Shown here in pieces: positions 1-8,128 of a stretch of 64,000 nt of DNA (the stretch's first letter is position 1; each line of letters begins with the position of its first letter). Origin of the DNA: Bermanella sp051277445. GTDB taxonomy: Bacteria > Pseudomonadota > Gammaproteobacteria > Pseudomonadales > Oceanobacteraceae. The notes beneath the pieces are model-generated. The model saw nothing but the letters and a program-made list of their open reading frames with translations. It did no database searches and was not told where the DNA came from. The translations under genes were made by a program, and so were the position numbers. The stretch is from positions 62,001 to 126,000 of the forward strand of contig JBNMQC010000002.1 in NCBI GenBank assembly GCA_051277445.1. Reading direction: 5' to 3'.

Positions 1-153
1 CGTATCTGAGAATTCATGGAAGATTTGTTCAGCCCTATTCAGTGTGACCTTGTCGCTATAAATTCCTTGAAAGAAGAAGTCAAAATGCGCTTCTTGCTTG
101 GCCCAAGCTTGATTCGTGAATACCATAATGAGCAGACAAACACGATAGATCAT
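1..153 (-). CDS. Partial secreted protein of unknown function (5' end only)
   Basis: An open frame runs from an ATG at 153 leftward off the window edge, 51 codons without a stop. The first 18 residues form a convincing Sec signal peptide: a short start, a hydrophobic core (VCLLIMVF) and an AWA cleavage site before KQEAHFDFF. The mature part visible here is too short to place in a family. The longer frame that overlaps it at 80-268 has no export signal and no ribosome site, so I prefer this one. The ribosome site is weak. The protein is probably periplasmic or secreted; the rest lies outside the window. Confidence 0.55.
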   Translation of the reverse strand, partial: MIYRVCLLIMVFTNQAWAKQEAHFDFFFQGIYSDKVTLNRAEQIFHEFSDT

Positions 154-526
154 GAGGCTTAGGTGTTTTATCGCTTGGGTTACACAATATCTGCGTGTCA
201 CTTTGAATTGTCCACATTCTCTGAATGCATTGATAATTGCTCCGCGCTGATAGGGTGCATATGTCCAACGATGCGGGCTCAATTTGATGTCTAGGCCGTT
301 ACACCACTACTATAAGAATAGGTCCCTTTGAGCGAAATAACAAAGCCTGCATAGGCGCGCTGATGGCACGTTTAAACCTCAATAACAGGATTCAGGCTAA
401 CCATACGAGCGGTTCGTATATTTGAACAAAGCCGTCATATAAGCCTCATAGACTTGTCATATTCCTGTTATAGCCTGACAGCGGTCATTGGGTGGTAGGC
501 CATATTCACCATAAAAGGAGAAACAC
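154..526. other. Intergenic region with divergent promoters
   Basis: This stretch between two divergent genes holds no reading frame I would support. Its right half contains the Pho-box array described separately, a -10-like TTATAG near 468 and the ribosome site AAAAGGAG just before the phosphodiesterase start. The left half presumably carries the promoter of the leftward secreted protein, but I cannot point to clear hexamers. Confidence 0.5.
432..471 (+). promoter_or_regulatory. Pho box array (PhoB site) upstream of the glycerophosphodiesterase
   Basis: Four 7-mers lie exactly 11 bp apart with 4-bp spacers: CCGTCAT, GCCTCAT, TTGTCAT and CTGTTAT. The known PhoB half-site is CTGTCAT repeated at 11 bp, and three of the four units differ from it by one base. 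A further imperfect unit (TGACAGC) follows. The array sits 55-95 bp upstream of the start codon, where an activator would be expected. Induction under phosphate starvation is inferred. Confidence 0.72.
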
Positions 527-1819
527 ATGAATGCTTACCGAGTATTCCTAATGGGCCTAGTGCTTGTAATAGGCTTCCCCATGTATCAAGCAAATGCAGA
601 GCAGCAGCCAAACGGCTTCCACTCATCGCTATACGATTTCTTTCAACGCTGGCATATCCGCGCTATGCCAGCGCAGTTAGGCCCACGTCCGTCTTTTTTA
701 GTGGAGGACATGGTGGAAAGTCCTTTAAAAGCGAAACTGCAGCATTGCGGAAAAGGGCCGTTTAAATCGAGTAAGTTCTCCATTGGCCACCGTGGGGCCG
801 CCTTACAGTTTCCTGAGCATACAAAAGAGTCTTACACCGCAGCCGCTAAAATGGGGGCCGGTATTGTTGAATGTGACGTCACCTTTACCAAGGATAAAGC
901 ACTGGTGTGCCGACATTCCCAGTGCGACTTGCACACAACCACCAATATTTTAGCCACACCATTGGCTTCGCAGTGCTCAGTCCCCCCTGAGTTTGATAGT
1001 GAAGGCAAACTGGTGAATGCCGGTGAAATCAAATGCTGCACCAGTGACATTACTGTGGCCGAATTCAAAAGCCTAAAGGGTAAAATGGATGCCGCAAATA
1101 CAGCTGCCACCAGTATCGATGAATACATGAATGCCACCGCCAACTGGCGCACCGATTTATATTCAGCAAGTGGCACCTTGCTTACCCATGCAGAGAGCAT
1201 CGAGTTATTAAACGACTTAGGTGTGGATTTCACCCCAGAGCTAAAAGCGCCATCAGTTGAGATGCCATTTGAAGGAAGCTACACCCAGCAAGATTATGCT
1301 AACCAAATGATAGAGGAATACAAAGCGGCGGGCATTCACCCAAAACGTATTTGGCCGCAGTCGTTTGATCAGCAAGATGTGCTGCATTGGATCAGTGAAT
1401 ACCCACGCCTTGCCCGCCAAGCGGTGTACCTTGATGGCGTATACGATACCGGCATAAGCCTAGACACCATGCTAGATTGGCGCTCGCAAGGCATGAATGT
1501 GCTTGCGCCACCGTTGTGGATGTTATTAGAAGTAAACGCCTACGGTGACATCGTCCCATCCCAATACGCCCTTAACGCGAAACAAGCAGGCTTTAAATTA
1601 ATTACTTGGACGTTAGAGCGTTCAGGATTATTAAAAGACAATGGCGGCTGGTATTACCAAAGCGTTAATGGTGATCTGGGTGGTGAAGATGTAATTAATA
1701 CAGATGGCGATGTATATGACGTGCTGGATGTATTAGCTAAAGAGGTCGGTGTAATCGGTGTGTTTTCCGACTGGCCTGCCACCGTAACCTATTATGCGAA
1801 TTGCATGGGATTACGTTAA
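527..1819 (+). CDS. Secreted glycerophosphodiester phosphodiesterase family protein
   Basis: A 430-residue protein with a Sec signal peptide (residues 1-24, cleavage after ANA), so the product is periplasmic or extracellular. The GDPD fold is recognised by HRGA at 88-91 followed by FPEHT (families usually have PENT), the metal-binding ECD at 115-117 and a catalytic-type His at about 130. Such enzymes hydrolyse deacylated phospholipids to glycerol-3-phosphate plus an alcohol. The protein is longer than cytoplasmic UgpQ (about 250) and rich in cysteines, which suggests disulfides after export. A good ribosome site (AAAAGGAG) sets the start. The Pho-box array upstream fits a phosphate-scavenging role. 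Substrate preference cannot be read from the sequence. Confidence 0.82.
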   Translation: MNAYRVFLMGLVLVIGFPMYQANAEQQPNGFHSSLYDFFQRWHIRAMPAQLGPRPSFLVEDMVESPLKAKLQHCGKGPFKSSKFSIGHRGAALQFPEHTKESYTAAAKMGAGIVECDVTFTKDKALVCRHSQCDLHTTTNILATPLASQCSVPPEFDSEGKLVNAGEIKCCTSDITVAEFKSLKGKMDAANTAATSIDEYMNATANWRTDLYSASGTLLTHAESIELLNDLGVDFTPELKAPSVEMPFEGSYTQQDYANQMIEEYKAAGIHPKRIWPQSFDQQDVLHWISEYPRLARQAVYLDGVYDTGISLDTMLDWRSQGMNVLAPPLWMLLEVNAYGDIVPSQYALNAKQAGFKLITWTLERSGLLKDNGGWYYQSVNGDLGGEDVINTDGDVYDVLDVLAKEVGVIGVFSDWPATVTYYANCMGLR

Positions 1820-1830
1820 CTACTTGAATA

Positions 1831-1863
1831 CAACCAGCTGAAAAATCAGTTGGTTTTATTTTG
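1831..1863 (+). terminator. Intrinsic terminator after the phosphodiesterase
   Basis: The stem AACCAGCTGA / TCAGTTGGTT, with one G-U pair and a short A loop, is followed by TTTTATTTTG. It ends the rightward transcript just before the convergent zinc-finger gene. Confidence 0.7.
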
Positions 1864-1864
1864 T

Positions 1865-2362
1865 TTAAATCGCAAAATCTATAAAACGATCGGCGAGACT
1901 TAGTTTTCTATTATAAAACTCAGTAAACCCACAATGAGAACAGCTCATGTAAGTAAATTGTTCCGTTTCTATCTCTATTGAAGCGGATACAGTTCCACCG
2001 GCAGATCGAATAAGTCCGGTTTTAAATTGAGTATGATGGCATTTCGAACAACGAAATGTTTTAACAGGGGATGCGGACTTTTGTATTGCTTGCCAATTGT
2101 TTTTCCATGCAATGAGTTCATCACCACTTATGTTTGAAGGACCTAAGCAATTGGAGCAATTAGTTTTATTTGTCTGGCCTGGCTCATCGCAAATCAGGCA
2201 TCGCCATTTATATGGGTTATGGTCCTCGAAAGACTGAATATCGGGGCACTCACCTTTATCTTTAGTCGCATTTTTAAAGTTTGCTCTAGGCAATACATAA
2301 AAATAAAAGACGGCGATTAAAAGAATCGCTATAGCTAATAGAAGTTGTGTTTCTAAGTTCAT
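1865..2362 (-). CDS. Membrane-anchored protein with RanBP2-like and C-terminal zinc ribbon fingers
   Basis: The start chosen is the ATG at 2362, because AAGGA lies five bases upstream; the longer frame starts inside the ilvD terminator. The 165-residue product has one N-terminal membrane segment (about 5-24), then a W-x-C-x2-C-x10-C-x2-C finger (W53, C55, C58, C69, C72) resembling RanBP2-type fingers. A second ribbon follows, with C105/C108 and C141/C144 ending in GFTEFY, typical of the DUF2082-type zinc ribbon. The fingers should face the cytoplasm if the N-terminus is a signal anchor. The function is unknown, and no partner is evident: the gene lies downstream of ilvD but behind its terminator. 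Confidence 0.7.
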   Translation of the reverse strand: MNLETQLLLAIAILLIAVFYFYVLPRANFKNATKDKGECPDIQSFEDHNPYKWRCLICDEPGQTNKTNCSNCLGPSNISGDELIAWKNNWQAIQKSASPVKTFRCSKCHHTQFKTGLIRSAGGTVSASIEIETEQFTYMSCSHCGFTEFYNRKLSLADRFIDFAI

Positions 2363-2375
2363 TATCATCCTTAAT

Positions 2376-2408
2376 AAAAAAAACCGCTTGTCGAGCGACA
2401 AGCGGTTT
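2376..2408 (-). terminator. Intrinsic terminator of ilvD
   Basis: A 13-bp perfect stem, AAACCGCTTGTCG with its complement, is followed on the minus strand by a run of T. It sits immediately before the ribosome site of the zinc-finger gene, so that gene probably has its own promoter or lives on read-through. Confidence 0.85.
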
Positions 2409-2433
2409 ATATTTCTCTTCGAAGAAGCGTTAC

Positions 2434-4275
2434 TTACTCAGCATCAATCAACGCATTATCACGTACCGCACCTTTGTCGGCACTGGTAGCGAACTTAGCG
2501 TACACTTTTAATGCACGGCTGACTTTACGAGGGCGTTCTGCTACTGGCTTCCAGCCTTTTTTGTCCTGTTCGCTTCGACGAGCCGCCAGTTCAGCGTCAG
2601 TTAGGTCGACGTTGATACCACGATTAGGGATATCAATGTTTATGATGTCGCCATCTTTTAATAGACCAATGGCACCGCCTGAAGCGGCTTCAGGTGAGCA
2701 GTGACCAATAGACAAACCAGATGTACCACCAGAGAAACGGCCGTCGGTTAATAGGGCGCATTCTTTACCCAAACCTTTTGATTTAAGGTAAGACGTTGGG
2801 TACAACATTTCTTGCATACCCGGGCCGCCTTTAGGGCCTTCGTAACGAATAATCACGATATCACCGGCCACCACTTCGTCAGCCAAAATGCCTTTAACCG
2901 CATCATCTTGGCTTTCAAAGATTTTGGCACGGCCTTGGAAAACGTGAATGCTTTCATCTACACCGGCGGTTTTAACCACACAGCCGTCTAGGGCAATGTT
3001 GCCGTAAAGAACGGCTAAGCCGCCTTCTTTGCTGTAAGCATTTTCAAGGTTACGAATACAACCGTTGGCACGGTCGCCATCAACGGTTGGATAGCGAGTG
3101 CTTTGACTAAAGGCGGTTTGCGTTGGAATGCCAGCTGGGCCCGCGCGGAAGAACTGCATCACTTCTTCACTTGGGTTACGCATGATGTCCCATTTGTCTA
3201 ACGCTTCTTTCATGGTTTTTGAGTGAACGGTCGGCAGGTCTGTATGCAATAAACCTGCACGATCTAATTCGCCCAGTAAGCCCATAACACCACCGGCGCG
3301 ATGCACGTCTTCCATGTGGTAAAGCGGCGAGTTAGGGGCCACTTTACTTAATTGAGGTACCACACGAGAAAGACGGTCAATGTCTTTTAGGTCGTAATCT
3401 AATTCGGCTTCTTGAGCGGCGGCTAACAAGTGAAGAATGGTATTGGTTGAGCCACCCATGGCGATGTCCAGTGCCATGGCATTTTCAAACGCTTTAAAGC
3501 TGGCAATGTTACGTGGTAATACAGACTCATCGTCTTGCTCATAATAACGCTTAGCATTGGCAACGATGGTGCGACCGGCTTCTAGGAACAAACGCTCACG
3601 GTCTGAGTGCGTGGCCAGTGTTGAGCCGTTACCTGGTAACGATAAACCAAGTGCTTCGGTTAGGCAGTTCATAGAGTTAGCGGTAAACATACCAGAGCAA
3701 GAGCCACAGGTCGGGCAGGCGCTGCGCTCGTATTCCGCTACTTTTTCGTCTGATGCTGAATCATCAGCGGCGATCACCATGGCATCTACTAAGTCTAGCT
3801 TGTGCTCAGAAAGCTTGGTTTTACCGGCTTCCATTGGGCCGCCTGAAACAAAGATCACTGGAATGTTTAAGCGTAAAGAAGCTAACAGCATCCCTGGGGT
3901 GATTTTGTCGCAGTTAGAGATACATACGATAGCATCTGCGCAGTGGGCATTGACCATGTACTCAACCGAATCAGCGATTAGCTCGCGGCTAGGTAAGCTA
4001 TAAAGCATGCCGTCATGGCCCATGGCGATACCGTCGTCCACCGCGATGGTGTTGAATTCTTTGGCAACGCCGCCTGCTTTTTCAATCTCACGAGCAACCA
4101 GTTGGCCCATGTCTTTAAGGTGTACGTGGCCTGGAACAAACTGAGTGAAGCTGTTGGCAATGGCAATGATGGGCTTAGAAAAGTCATCATCTTTCATACC
4201 CGTAGCACGCCAAAGGGCGCGGGCACCCGCCATATTACGGCCGGCTGTTGAGGTCTTACTGCGATATTCAGGCAT
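2434..4275 (-). CDS. ilvD: Dihydroxy-acid dehydratase
   Basis: A full-length 613-residue enzyme (family length about 610-620) of the IlvD/Edd family, which dehydrates 2,3-dihydroxy-3-methylbutanoate and its isoleucine homologue in branched-chain amino acid synthesis. It shows the Fe-S ligand region CISNCDKITPG (C122, with the usually carbamylated K124), the motif CPTCGSCSGMFTANSMNC around 187-206, and GRFSGGTSGLSIGH near the C-terminus. It is monocistronic with a strong terminator. ilvE lies elsewhere in this window (46.9 kb), so the pathway is scattered. No leader peptide or attenuator was seen upstream. Confidence 0.97.
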   Translation of the reverse strand: MPEYRSKTSTAGRNMAGARALWRATGMKDDDFSKPIIAIANSFTQFVPGHVHLKDMGQLVAREIEKAGGVAKEFNTIAVDDGIAMGHDGMLYSLPSRELIADSVEYMVNAHCADAIVCISNCDKITPGMLLASLRLNIPVIFVSGGPMEAGKTKLSEHKLDLVDAMVIAADDSASDEKVAEYERSACPTCGSCSGMFTANSMNCLTEALGLSLPGNGSTLATHSDRERLFLEAGRTIVANAKRYYEQDDESVLPRNIASFKAFENAMALDIAMGGSTNTILHLLAAAQEAELDYDLKDIDRLSRVVPQLSKVAPNSPLYHMEDVHRAGGVMGLLGELDRAGLLHTDLPTVHSKTMKEALDKWDIMRNPSEEVMQFFRAGPAGIPTQTAFSQSTRYPTVDGDRANGCIRNLENAYSKEGGLAVLYGNIALDGCVVKTAGVDESIHVFQGRAKIFESQDDAVKGILADEVVAGDIVIIRYEGPKGGPGMQEMLYPTSYLKSKGLGKECALLTDGRFSGGTSGLSIGHCSPEAASGGAIGLLKDGDIINIDIPNRGINVDLTDAELAARRSEQDKKGWKPVAERPRKVSRALKVYAKFATSADKGAVRDNALIDAE

Positions 4276-4490
4276 GTTTGCTCTCTTAAAAAAGGGTGGC
4301 TAACAAATTAAAGTGGCATGGAGTATAGCAAAGGAAAACCGCAGGTAGTATAGAAACGACACGCTTCTAGGGCGTTTATAGCCCTACAAATCATAGGCAT
4401 AATGGTCATTTAAGGGTATAAATTGAGGGCAACAGGTGCTTCGTGATTGATGCCGCCTGTGGCTACCAATCACCGAAAATAAGGCGCGCC

Positions 4491-4853
4491 ATGATCAAAC
4501 GTTTCAGTTTAGTTCTTTTATTATTAACGGGCTGTTCACCTTCGCTTTTGCCCCTGTCCTTAGAGGTTGAAAACGGGCATGTTGATCTCGCTCAGCAAGT
4601 GTCAGGTGAGTGGGATCGTGTGTGTATTCTGACGCCTTACACGACCGATGAGCAGGCGGTCAAACTGACCGGCCTCGATAAACGAGACATAGGTGGCACA
4701 GGCATTGTCAGCTCCGATGGATTTAATGTGTTGGTGTTTTTGAACGGAACATCACTGCATGGCTTGTATCAGGTTAATCGAGAAAAAGTTGAATTCAATC
4801 TCACGGCTCCATGGTGCTTTAGTAAAGCGCAAAGCTATCTTGTGGTGAATTAA
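4491..4853 (+). CDS. Small lipoprotein of unknown function
   Basis: The start at 4491 is preferred because it begins a short lipoprotein signal (MIKRFSLVLLLLTGC) preceded by AAGG; the frame opens earlier but that part lacks export features. The lipobox Cys is residue 15 and the next residue is Ser, which favours the outer membrane. The 105-residue mature part contains a VCILTPY segment and ends with a Cys-containing beta-rich tail. No family is recognised. It is followed after about 70 bp by the DUF3830 gene on the same strand, so they may share a transcript. Confidence 0.65.
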   Translation: MIKRFSLVLLLLTGCSPSLLPLSLEVENGHVDLAQQVSGEWDRVCILTPYTTDEQAVKLTGLDKRDIGGTGIVSSDGFNVLVFLNGTSLHGLYQVNREKVEFNLTAPWCFSKAQSYLVVN

Positions 4854-4921
4854 GTTCAGTAAACGAATAACCGTCGCGCAGTACTGCAGACAGCAGATGC
4901 GCAGAAACACGCGAGGCAAAC

Positions 4922-5323
4922 ATGATAATTGAAATAGACGGGCATGCATTTGATGCAATTTTTGAAAATGAAACGTCGCCCAAAACATGTGAGGCCTTTC
5001 GCCAAGTCATGCCCTTTAACAGTCACGTGGTGCATGTGCGCTGGAGTGGAGAAGGGGTTTGGATTCCATTGGGCGACACAGATTTCGCCGTTGAATACGA
5101 AGACGCCACCACTTACCCCTTGCCGGGGCAAGTATTGTTATACCCAAAAGGAAAAAGTGAAACGGAAATACTCATCGCTTATGGCAGTGTTCAGTTTGCC
5201 TCTAAGGCCGGCACTTTAGCGGGGAACCATTTTGCGAGCATTACAAGTGATCTTGATAAGCTCAGAGAAATCGGAATGTCCACCATGTGGGAAGGCAAGA
5301 AAACCATCAGCTTTAAAGTCTAG
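4922..5323 (+). CDS. DUF3830 family protein (cyclophilin-like fold)
   Basis: A 133-residue protein matching the DUF3830 pattern: an N-terminal beta strand, NETSPKTCEAF, the central HVRWSGEGVWIPLGD, then a GQVLLYP strand and a C-terminal helix. Members adopt a cyclophilin-like barrel; their biochemical role is not established. GAGG lies six bases before the ATG. There is no signal peptide, so it is cytoplasmic. A strong terminator follows immediately, ending a possible two-gene unit with the lipoprotein upstream. Confidence 0.75.
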   Translation: MIIEIDGHAFDAIFENETSPKTCEAFRQVMPFNSHVVHVRWSGEGVWIPLGDTDFAVEYEDATTYPLPGQVLLYPKGKSETEILIAYGSVQFASKAGTLAGNHFASITSDLDKLREIGMSTMWEGKKTISFKV

Positions 5324-5338
5324 TGATACTCACAAGTG

Positions 5339-5370
5339 AAAAAGCGAACCTTTAGGCGGTTCGCTTTTTT
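5339..5370 (+). terminator. Bidirectional terminator between DUF3830 gene and SDR gene
   Basis: The stem AAAAGCGAACC / GGTTCGCTTTT with a seven-base loop is flanked by A on the left and T on the right. It can serve both converging transcripts. Confidence 0.85.
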
Positions 5371-5389
5371 GTATCTTGTACAGCTTGAT

Positions 5390-6157
5390 TTAATTGCGCC
5401 CGGCAATCACACCGCCGTCCACATCCCAAATGGCCCCAGTGACCCAGCTGGCTTTATCACTGAGTAAAAATTCAATTACATTGGCCACATCTTGTGACTG
5501 ACCAATACGACCAATAGGGTGAAAACCATCGAACGTTGCTAACGTGTCGTCCATTTCACTTGGGTCAATAAACGCTTCGTAGATCGGTGTTTTCACCACA
5601 GCAGGGGAAACCGCATTAACGCGAATGTTGCTGTCCGCTAATTCCATTGCCATATGCTGCGTCAGTGCATGTAAGCCAGCTTTGGCCATTGAATACGCAG
5701 AAGACGGCGTCGCTTTAATGGCTTGCTTGCCCCACATGGATCCGATATTGACGATGGAGCCACCACCGTTTTCTGCCATGTTTTTAGCAACCGCTTGGGA
5801 GATAAAAAACGTCGCTTTGTTTAAATCAAGATAAGTATCGTAATCGTTTTCGCTGTGCTCAAGAAATGGCGTGGGATTAAAATAACCAGCCGCGTTCACT
5901 AGGTACTGAATATGCTGGCTGTGGTTTGCGGCGAACTCAATAATACGTTGTACGTCATTTGCTTTGTAAAGATTCGCTTGCAGGGTGTCTACTGAACCCA
6001 AGCTCGAAAGGGATGCCTTGGCTTGATCGAGCTTGTCCTGATTGTTACCTATAATGATGGTATGAATGTTTTGTTCCAGTAGCTGTTGTGCCACCGCGTA
6101 GCCCATGCCGCTAGAGCCGCCAACAATAAGAGCAACAGATTGATTAGATGGTTTCAT
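5390..6157 (-). CDS. SDR family oxidoreductase
   Basis: A 255-residue classical short-chain dehydrogenase. The cofactor-binding GGSSGMG is at 13-19, NAAG at 88-91, and the catalytic Ser140, Tyr155 and Lys159 (YSMAK) are all present. The absence of an acidic residue after the second strand (IIIGNN) hints at NADP rather than NAD, but this is inference. It ends with a typical SDR tail (GAIWDVDGG). The gene diverges from an HxlR-type regulator and shares a 107-bp promoter region with it, so it is likely the regulator's target. The substrate is unknown. Confidence 0.85.
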   Translation of the reverse strand: MKPSNQSVALIVGGSSGMGYAVAQQLLEQNIHTIIIGNNQDKLDQAKASLSSLGSVDTLQANLYKANDVQRIIEFAANHSQHIQYLVNAAGYFNPTPFLEHSENDYDTYLDLNKATFFISQAVAKNMAENGGGSIVNIGSMWGKQAIKATPSSAYSMAKAGLHALTQHMAMELADSNIRVNAVSPAVVKTPIYEAFIDPSEMDDTLATFDGFHPIGRIGQSQDVANVIEFLLSDKASWVTGAIWDVDGGVIAGRN

Positions 6158-6222
6158 GGGATTGTCTCCGTCAGATTTGTTAAAGTAGACGCAGCTTAGA
6201 TACTCACTAACTTATTGAAAAG

Positions 6223-6251
6223 TAAGTACATTTTGGTTCCATAGGTACTTA
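6223..6251. promoter_or_regulatory. Putative HxlR-type operator in the SDR/HxlR divergent promoter
   Basis: TAAGTAC and its inverted copy GTACTTA stand 15 bp apart between the divergent genes. Related fragments (CTTATTG, TTGGTAC) flank them. HxlR regulators usually bind such GTAC-containing inverted repeats in the promoter shared with their target. Confidence 0.5.
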
Positions 6252-6264
6252 TTGGTACATCTTA

Positions 6265-6606
6265 ATGAAAACAGAAGAAAAATTATTTCCACGTAAATCC
6301 GCACCCGAGCGCAGTGCTCGAATGGTGGAAACCATCTATGGCTGCAAATGGTCTCTAACGGTCTATCAATTGTTAGCCAATGGCATTAATCGTCCCGGTG
6401 AAATGGTGCGCAATGTTGAAGGTTTAACCACCAAGGTTTTAAATGAATGCCTGCGCCGAAATACCAAGTTCGGTATTTTAGAGCGAATCAGTTACAACGA
6501 ATCGCCACCACGGGTTGAGTACAAGGTGACTGCATTTGGCACTAAATTTATTCGCATACTCGATGAGTTGGAAAAGCTGCAAAGTGAAATTTCAGAAGAA
6601 CTCTAA
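6265..6606 (+). CDS. HxlR family transcriptional regulator
   Basis: A 113-residue winged-helix protein of HxlR type. The hallmark YGCKWSLTVYQLL near residue 28 carries the conserved Cys-x-Trp, which in some members senses aldehydes or thiol stress. It is followed by the recognition-helix region (EGLTTKVLNECLRRNTKFGILER) and the wing ending in YKVTAFG. The ribosome site is weak. It is divergent from the SDR gene, with an inverted repeat between them, so it is probably an autoregulated sensor of a reactive carbonyl or similar substrate of the SDR. That role is inferred from context. Confidence 0.85.
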   Translation: MKTEEKLFPRKSAPERSARMVETIYGCKWSLTVYQLLANGINRPGEMVRNVEGLTTKVLNECLRRNTKFGILERISYNESPPRVEYKVTAFGTKFIRILDELEKLQSEISEEL

Positions 6607-6808
6607 GTTTCAGCAATGAGCCACCAATATAGTTAATTAATCACGATATTAGCTGTCATCAGCGGTGACTTGGCGTATGTTGAGGAACGTTTATAGATGT
6701 ACGTAGACTAAACAGACGCATGACTGAACCAGTCTTAAGTAAACTCGAAAGGCGAATACTTAAGCACAAGACCTTTACAATCCCACATGATGAATAAGGA
6801 CAACGCAC

Positions 6809-7465
6809 ATGGCGATACGTATTAATGATACCGCACCCGATTTTACCGTAGACTCCACCGCAGGTGAGCTGAATCTTCATAGCTGGATTGCAGATGGCTA
6901 TGCCATTTTGTTCTCGCATCCTAAAGACTTCACACCCGTGTGCACCACAGAATTTGGTGCAGTGGCACAACTGGCCCCCGAATTTGCTAAGCGCAATACA
7001 AAGGTTATGGGGGTTTCGGTCGATAGCGTTGAAGAGCACAAAAAGTGGAAGCGTGACATCGAAGCCTTTTCGGGTGCGCCAGCAGACTTCCCAATTATTG
7101 ATGATACTTCCCTGCATGTCTCTAAGTTGTATGACATGCTGCCAGCCGATGCTTACTTACCCGATGGCCGCACCCCAGCGGACAGCGCCACGGTACGTAC
7201 CGTATTTATTATTGGCCCTGATAAAAAAGTGCGCCTAACCATGTCTTACCCTATGTCGGTTGGTCGTAATTTTGCTGAAATTTTACGTGCATTGGATGCA
7301 ATTCAAGCCACCGATGGCGCGCCCCTTGCCACGCCAGCAAACTGGGTGCCGGGTCAAGATGTGATCGTTGGTTTGGCATTAAATGATGAGCAAGCAAAAG
7401 AAAAGTTTGGTGAGCTCGATATTAAATTGCCTTATTTGCGTTTTACCAAGTCCCCACAAAAATAA
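6809..7465 (+). CDS. 1-Cys peroxiredoxin (Prx6-type)
   Basis: A 218-residue cytoplasmic peroxidase. The active-site loop SHPKDFTPVCTTEFG places the peroxidatic Cys at residue 45. No second cysteine is present, so this is the 1-Cys Prx6/AhpC-C type, which needs an external thiol for recycling. The C-terminal extension with PANWVPGQD and YLRFTKSP is characteristic of the subfamily. The start is supported by AAGGA seven to ten bases upstream. It is monocistronic with a strong terminator. I see no clear OxyR site in front. Confidence 0.92.
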   Translation: MAIRINDTAPDFTVDSTAGELNLHSWIADGYAILFSHPKDFTPVCTTEFGAVAQLAPEFAKRNTKVMGVSVDSVEEHKKWKRDIEAFSGAPADFPIIDDTSLHVSKLYDMLPADAYLPDGRTPADSATVRTVFIIGPDKKVRLTMSYPMSVGRNFAEILRALDAIQATDGAPLATPANWVPGQDVIVGLALNDEQAKEKFGELDIKLPYLRFTKSPQK

Positions 7466-7480
7466 CCCATCACGAGCAAA

Positions 7481-7506
7481 AAAAAGCGGCTTAAGTGCCG
7501 CTTTTT
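7481..7506 (+). terminator. Intrinsic terminator of the peroxiredoxin
   Basis: AAAAAGCGGC and GCCGCTTTTT form a ten-pair stem with the six-base loop TTAAGT. Confidence 0.88.
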
Positions 7507-7695
7507 CATCTTTCGCATAACTCAGAAACGTAACTGAAAAACACAGCTTAGTAATCAAGCTTACGGATAATTGTCTGGAGTGTGGACAATAAAATAGGGT
7601 GTGAGGCCGCTTTCTATATTTTTATATGAGTTGGCCATGCAGGGTGAGCCGCAATAGCCTAAAATTTTCCTATACCTTGGCTTTGGGATGGGTTC

Positions 7696-8034
7696 ATGAC
7701 GGGCGGGCAGTCTTTAACACAAGCGCAAAAACTGACGGTGGTATACCGTGTGGAATCAGGCTGCCTTGGCCCTGATGGGGCTTCATTGGTGGATGATTTT
7801 TGTCATTTTGCGCAAACCGAGCTTTCCGCTGAAGGCGTCGAATACGTGGCGTGGTCCATTACGCCAAGAACCGATAAGCACGCACCAGAGCTGCAATTTC
7901 AGGTGGCGGGTAAAACCCTTAGTCGCGCTCAGACACAGGCTTATTTGGCCGTGTTTGGCGAAAATCTAGACGACTTCGAAGTGTCATTGAGCAGCAAGCT
8001 AACGGGTTTGATTAACACCTTTATGGGCCGTTAA
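7696..8034 (+). CDS. Conserved-looking hypothetical protein, 112 residues
   Basis: A soluble acidic protein with no signal peptide and no recognised family. It reads as alternating helices and strands (LTVVYRVESGCLGPDG, VEYVAWSITPR, LQFQVAGKTLS) and ends with a helical tail (LTGLINTFMGR). A purine-rich stretch (GGGATGGG) precedes the ATG. It converges with argA and shares the terminator with it. Third-position base choice looks like that of neighbouring genes, which argues for a real gene. Confidence 0.6.
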   Translation: MTGGQSLTQAQKLTVVYRVESGCLGPDGASLVDDFCHFAQTELSAEGVEYVAWSITPRTDKHAPELQFQVAGKTLSRAQTQAYLAVFGENLDDFEVSLSSKLTGLINTFMGR

Positions 8035-8068
8035 GCGGTTCTGAAGCTTAACCCCTTGAATCAGATGT

Positions 8069-8102
8069 AAAAAACCGCCGGTGGCAACATCGGCGGTTTT
8101 TT
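8069..8102. terminator. Bidirectional terminator between the 112-aa gene and argA
   Basis: A twelve-base stem, AAAAAACCGCCG / CGGCGGTTTTTT, with a ten-base loop and A/T runs on both sides serves both converging genes. Confidence 0.9.
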
Positions 8103-8128
8103 TAGTTTGGGGCATGCAGGCTTTACCC

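Noticed and set aside
832..1233. Long antisense frames inside the phosphodiesterase, and similar ones inside ilvD, argA, serB and other genes
   Set aside because: They mirror codon structure of the real gene, lack ribosome sites and show no protein family features.
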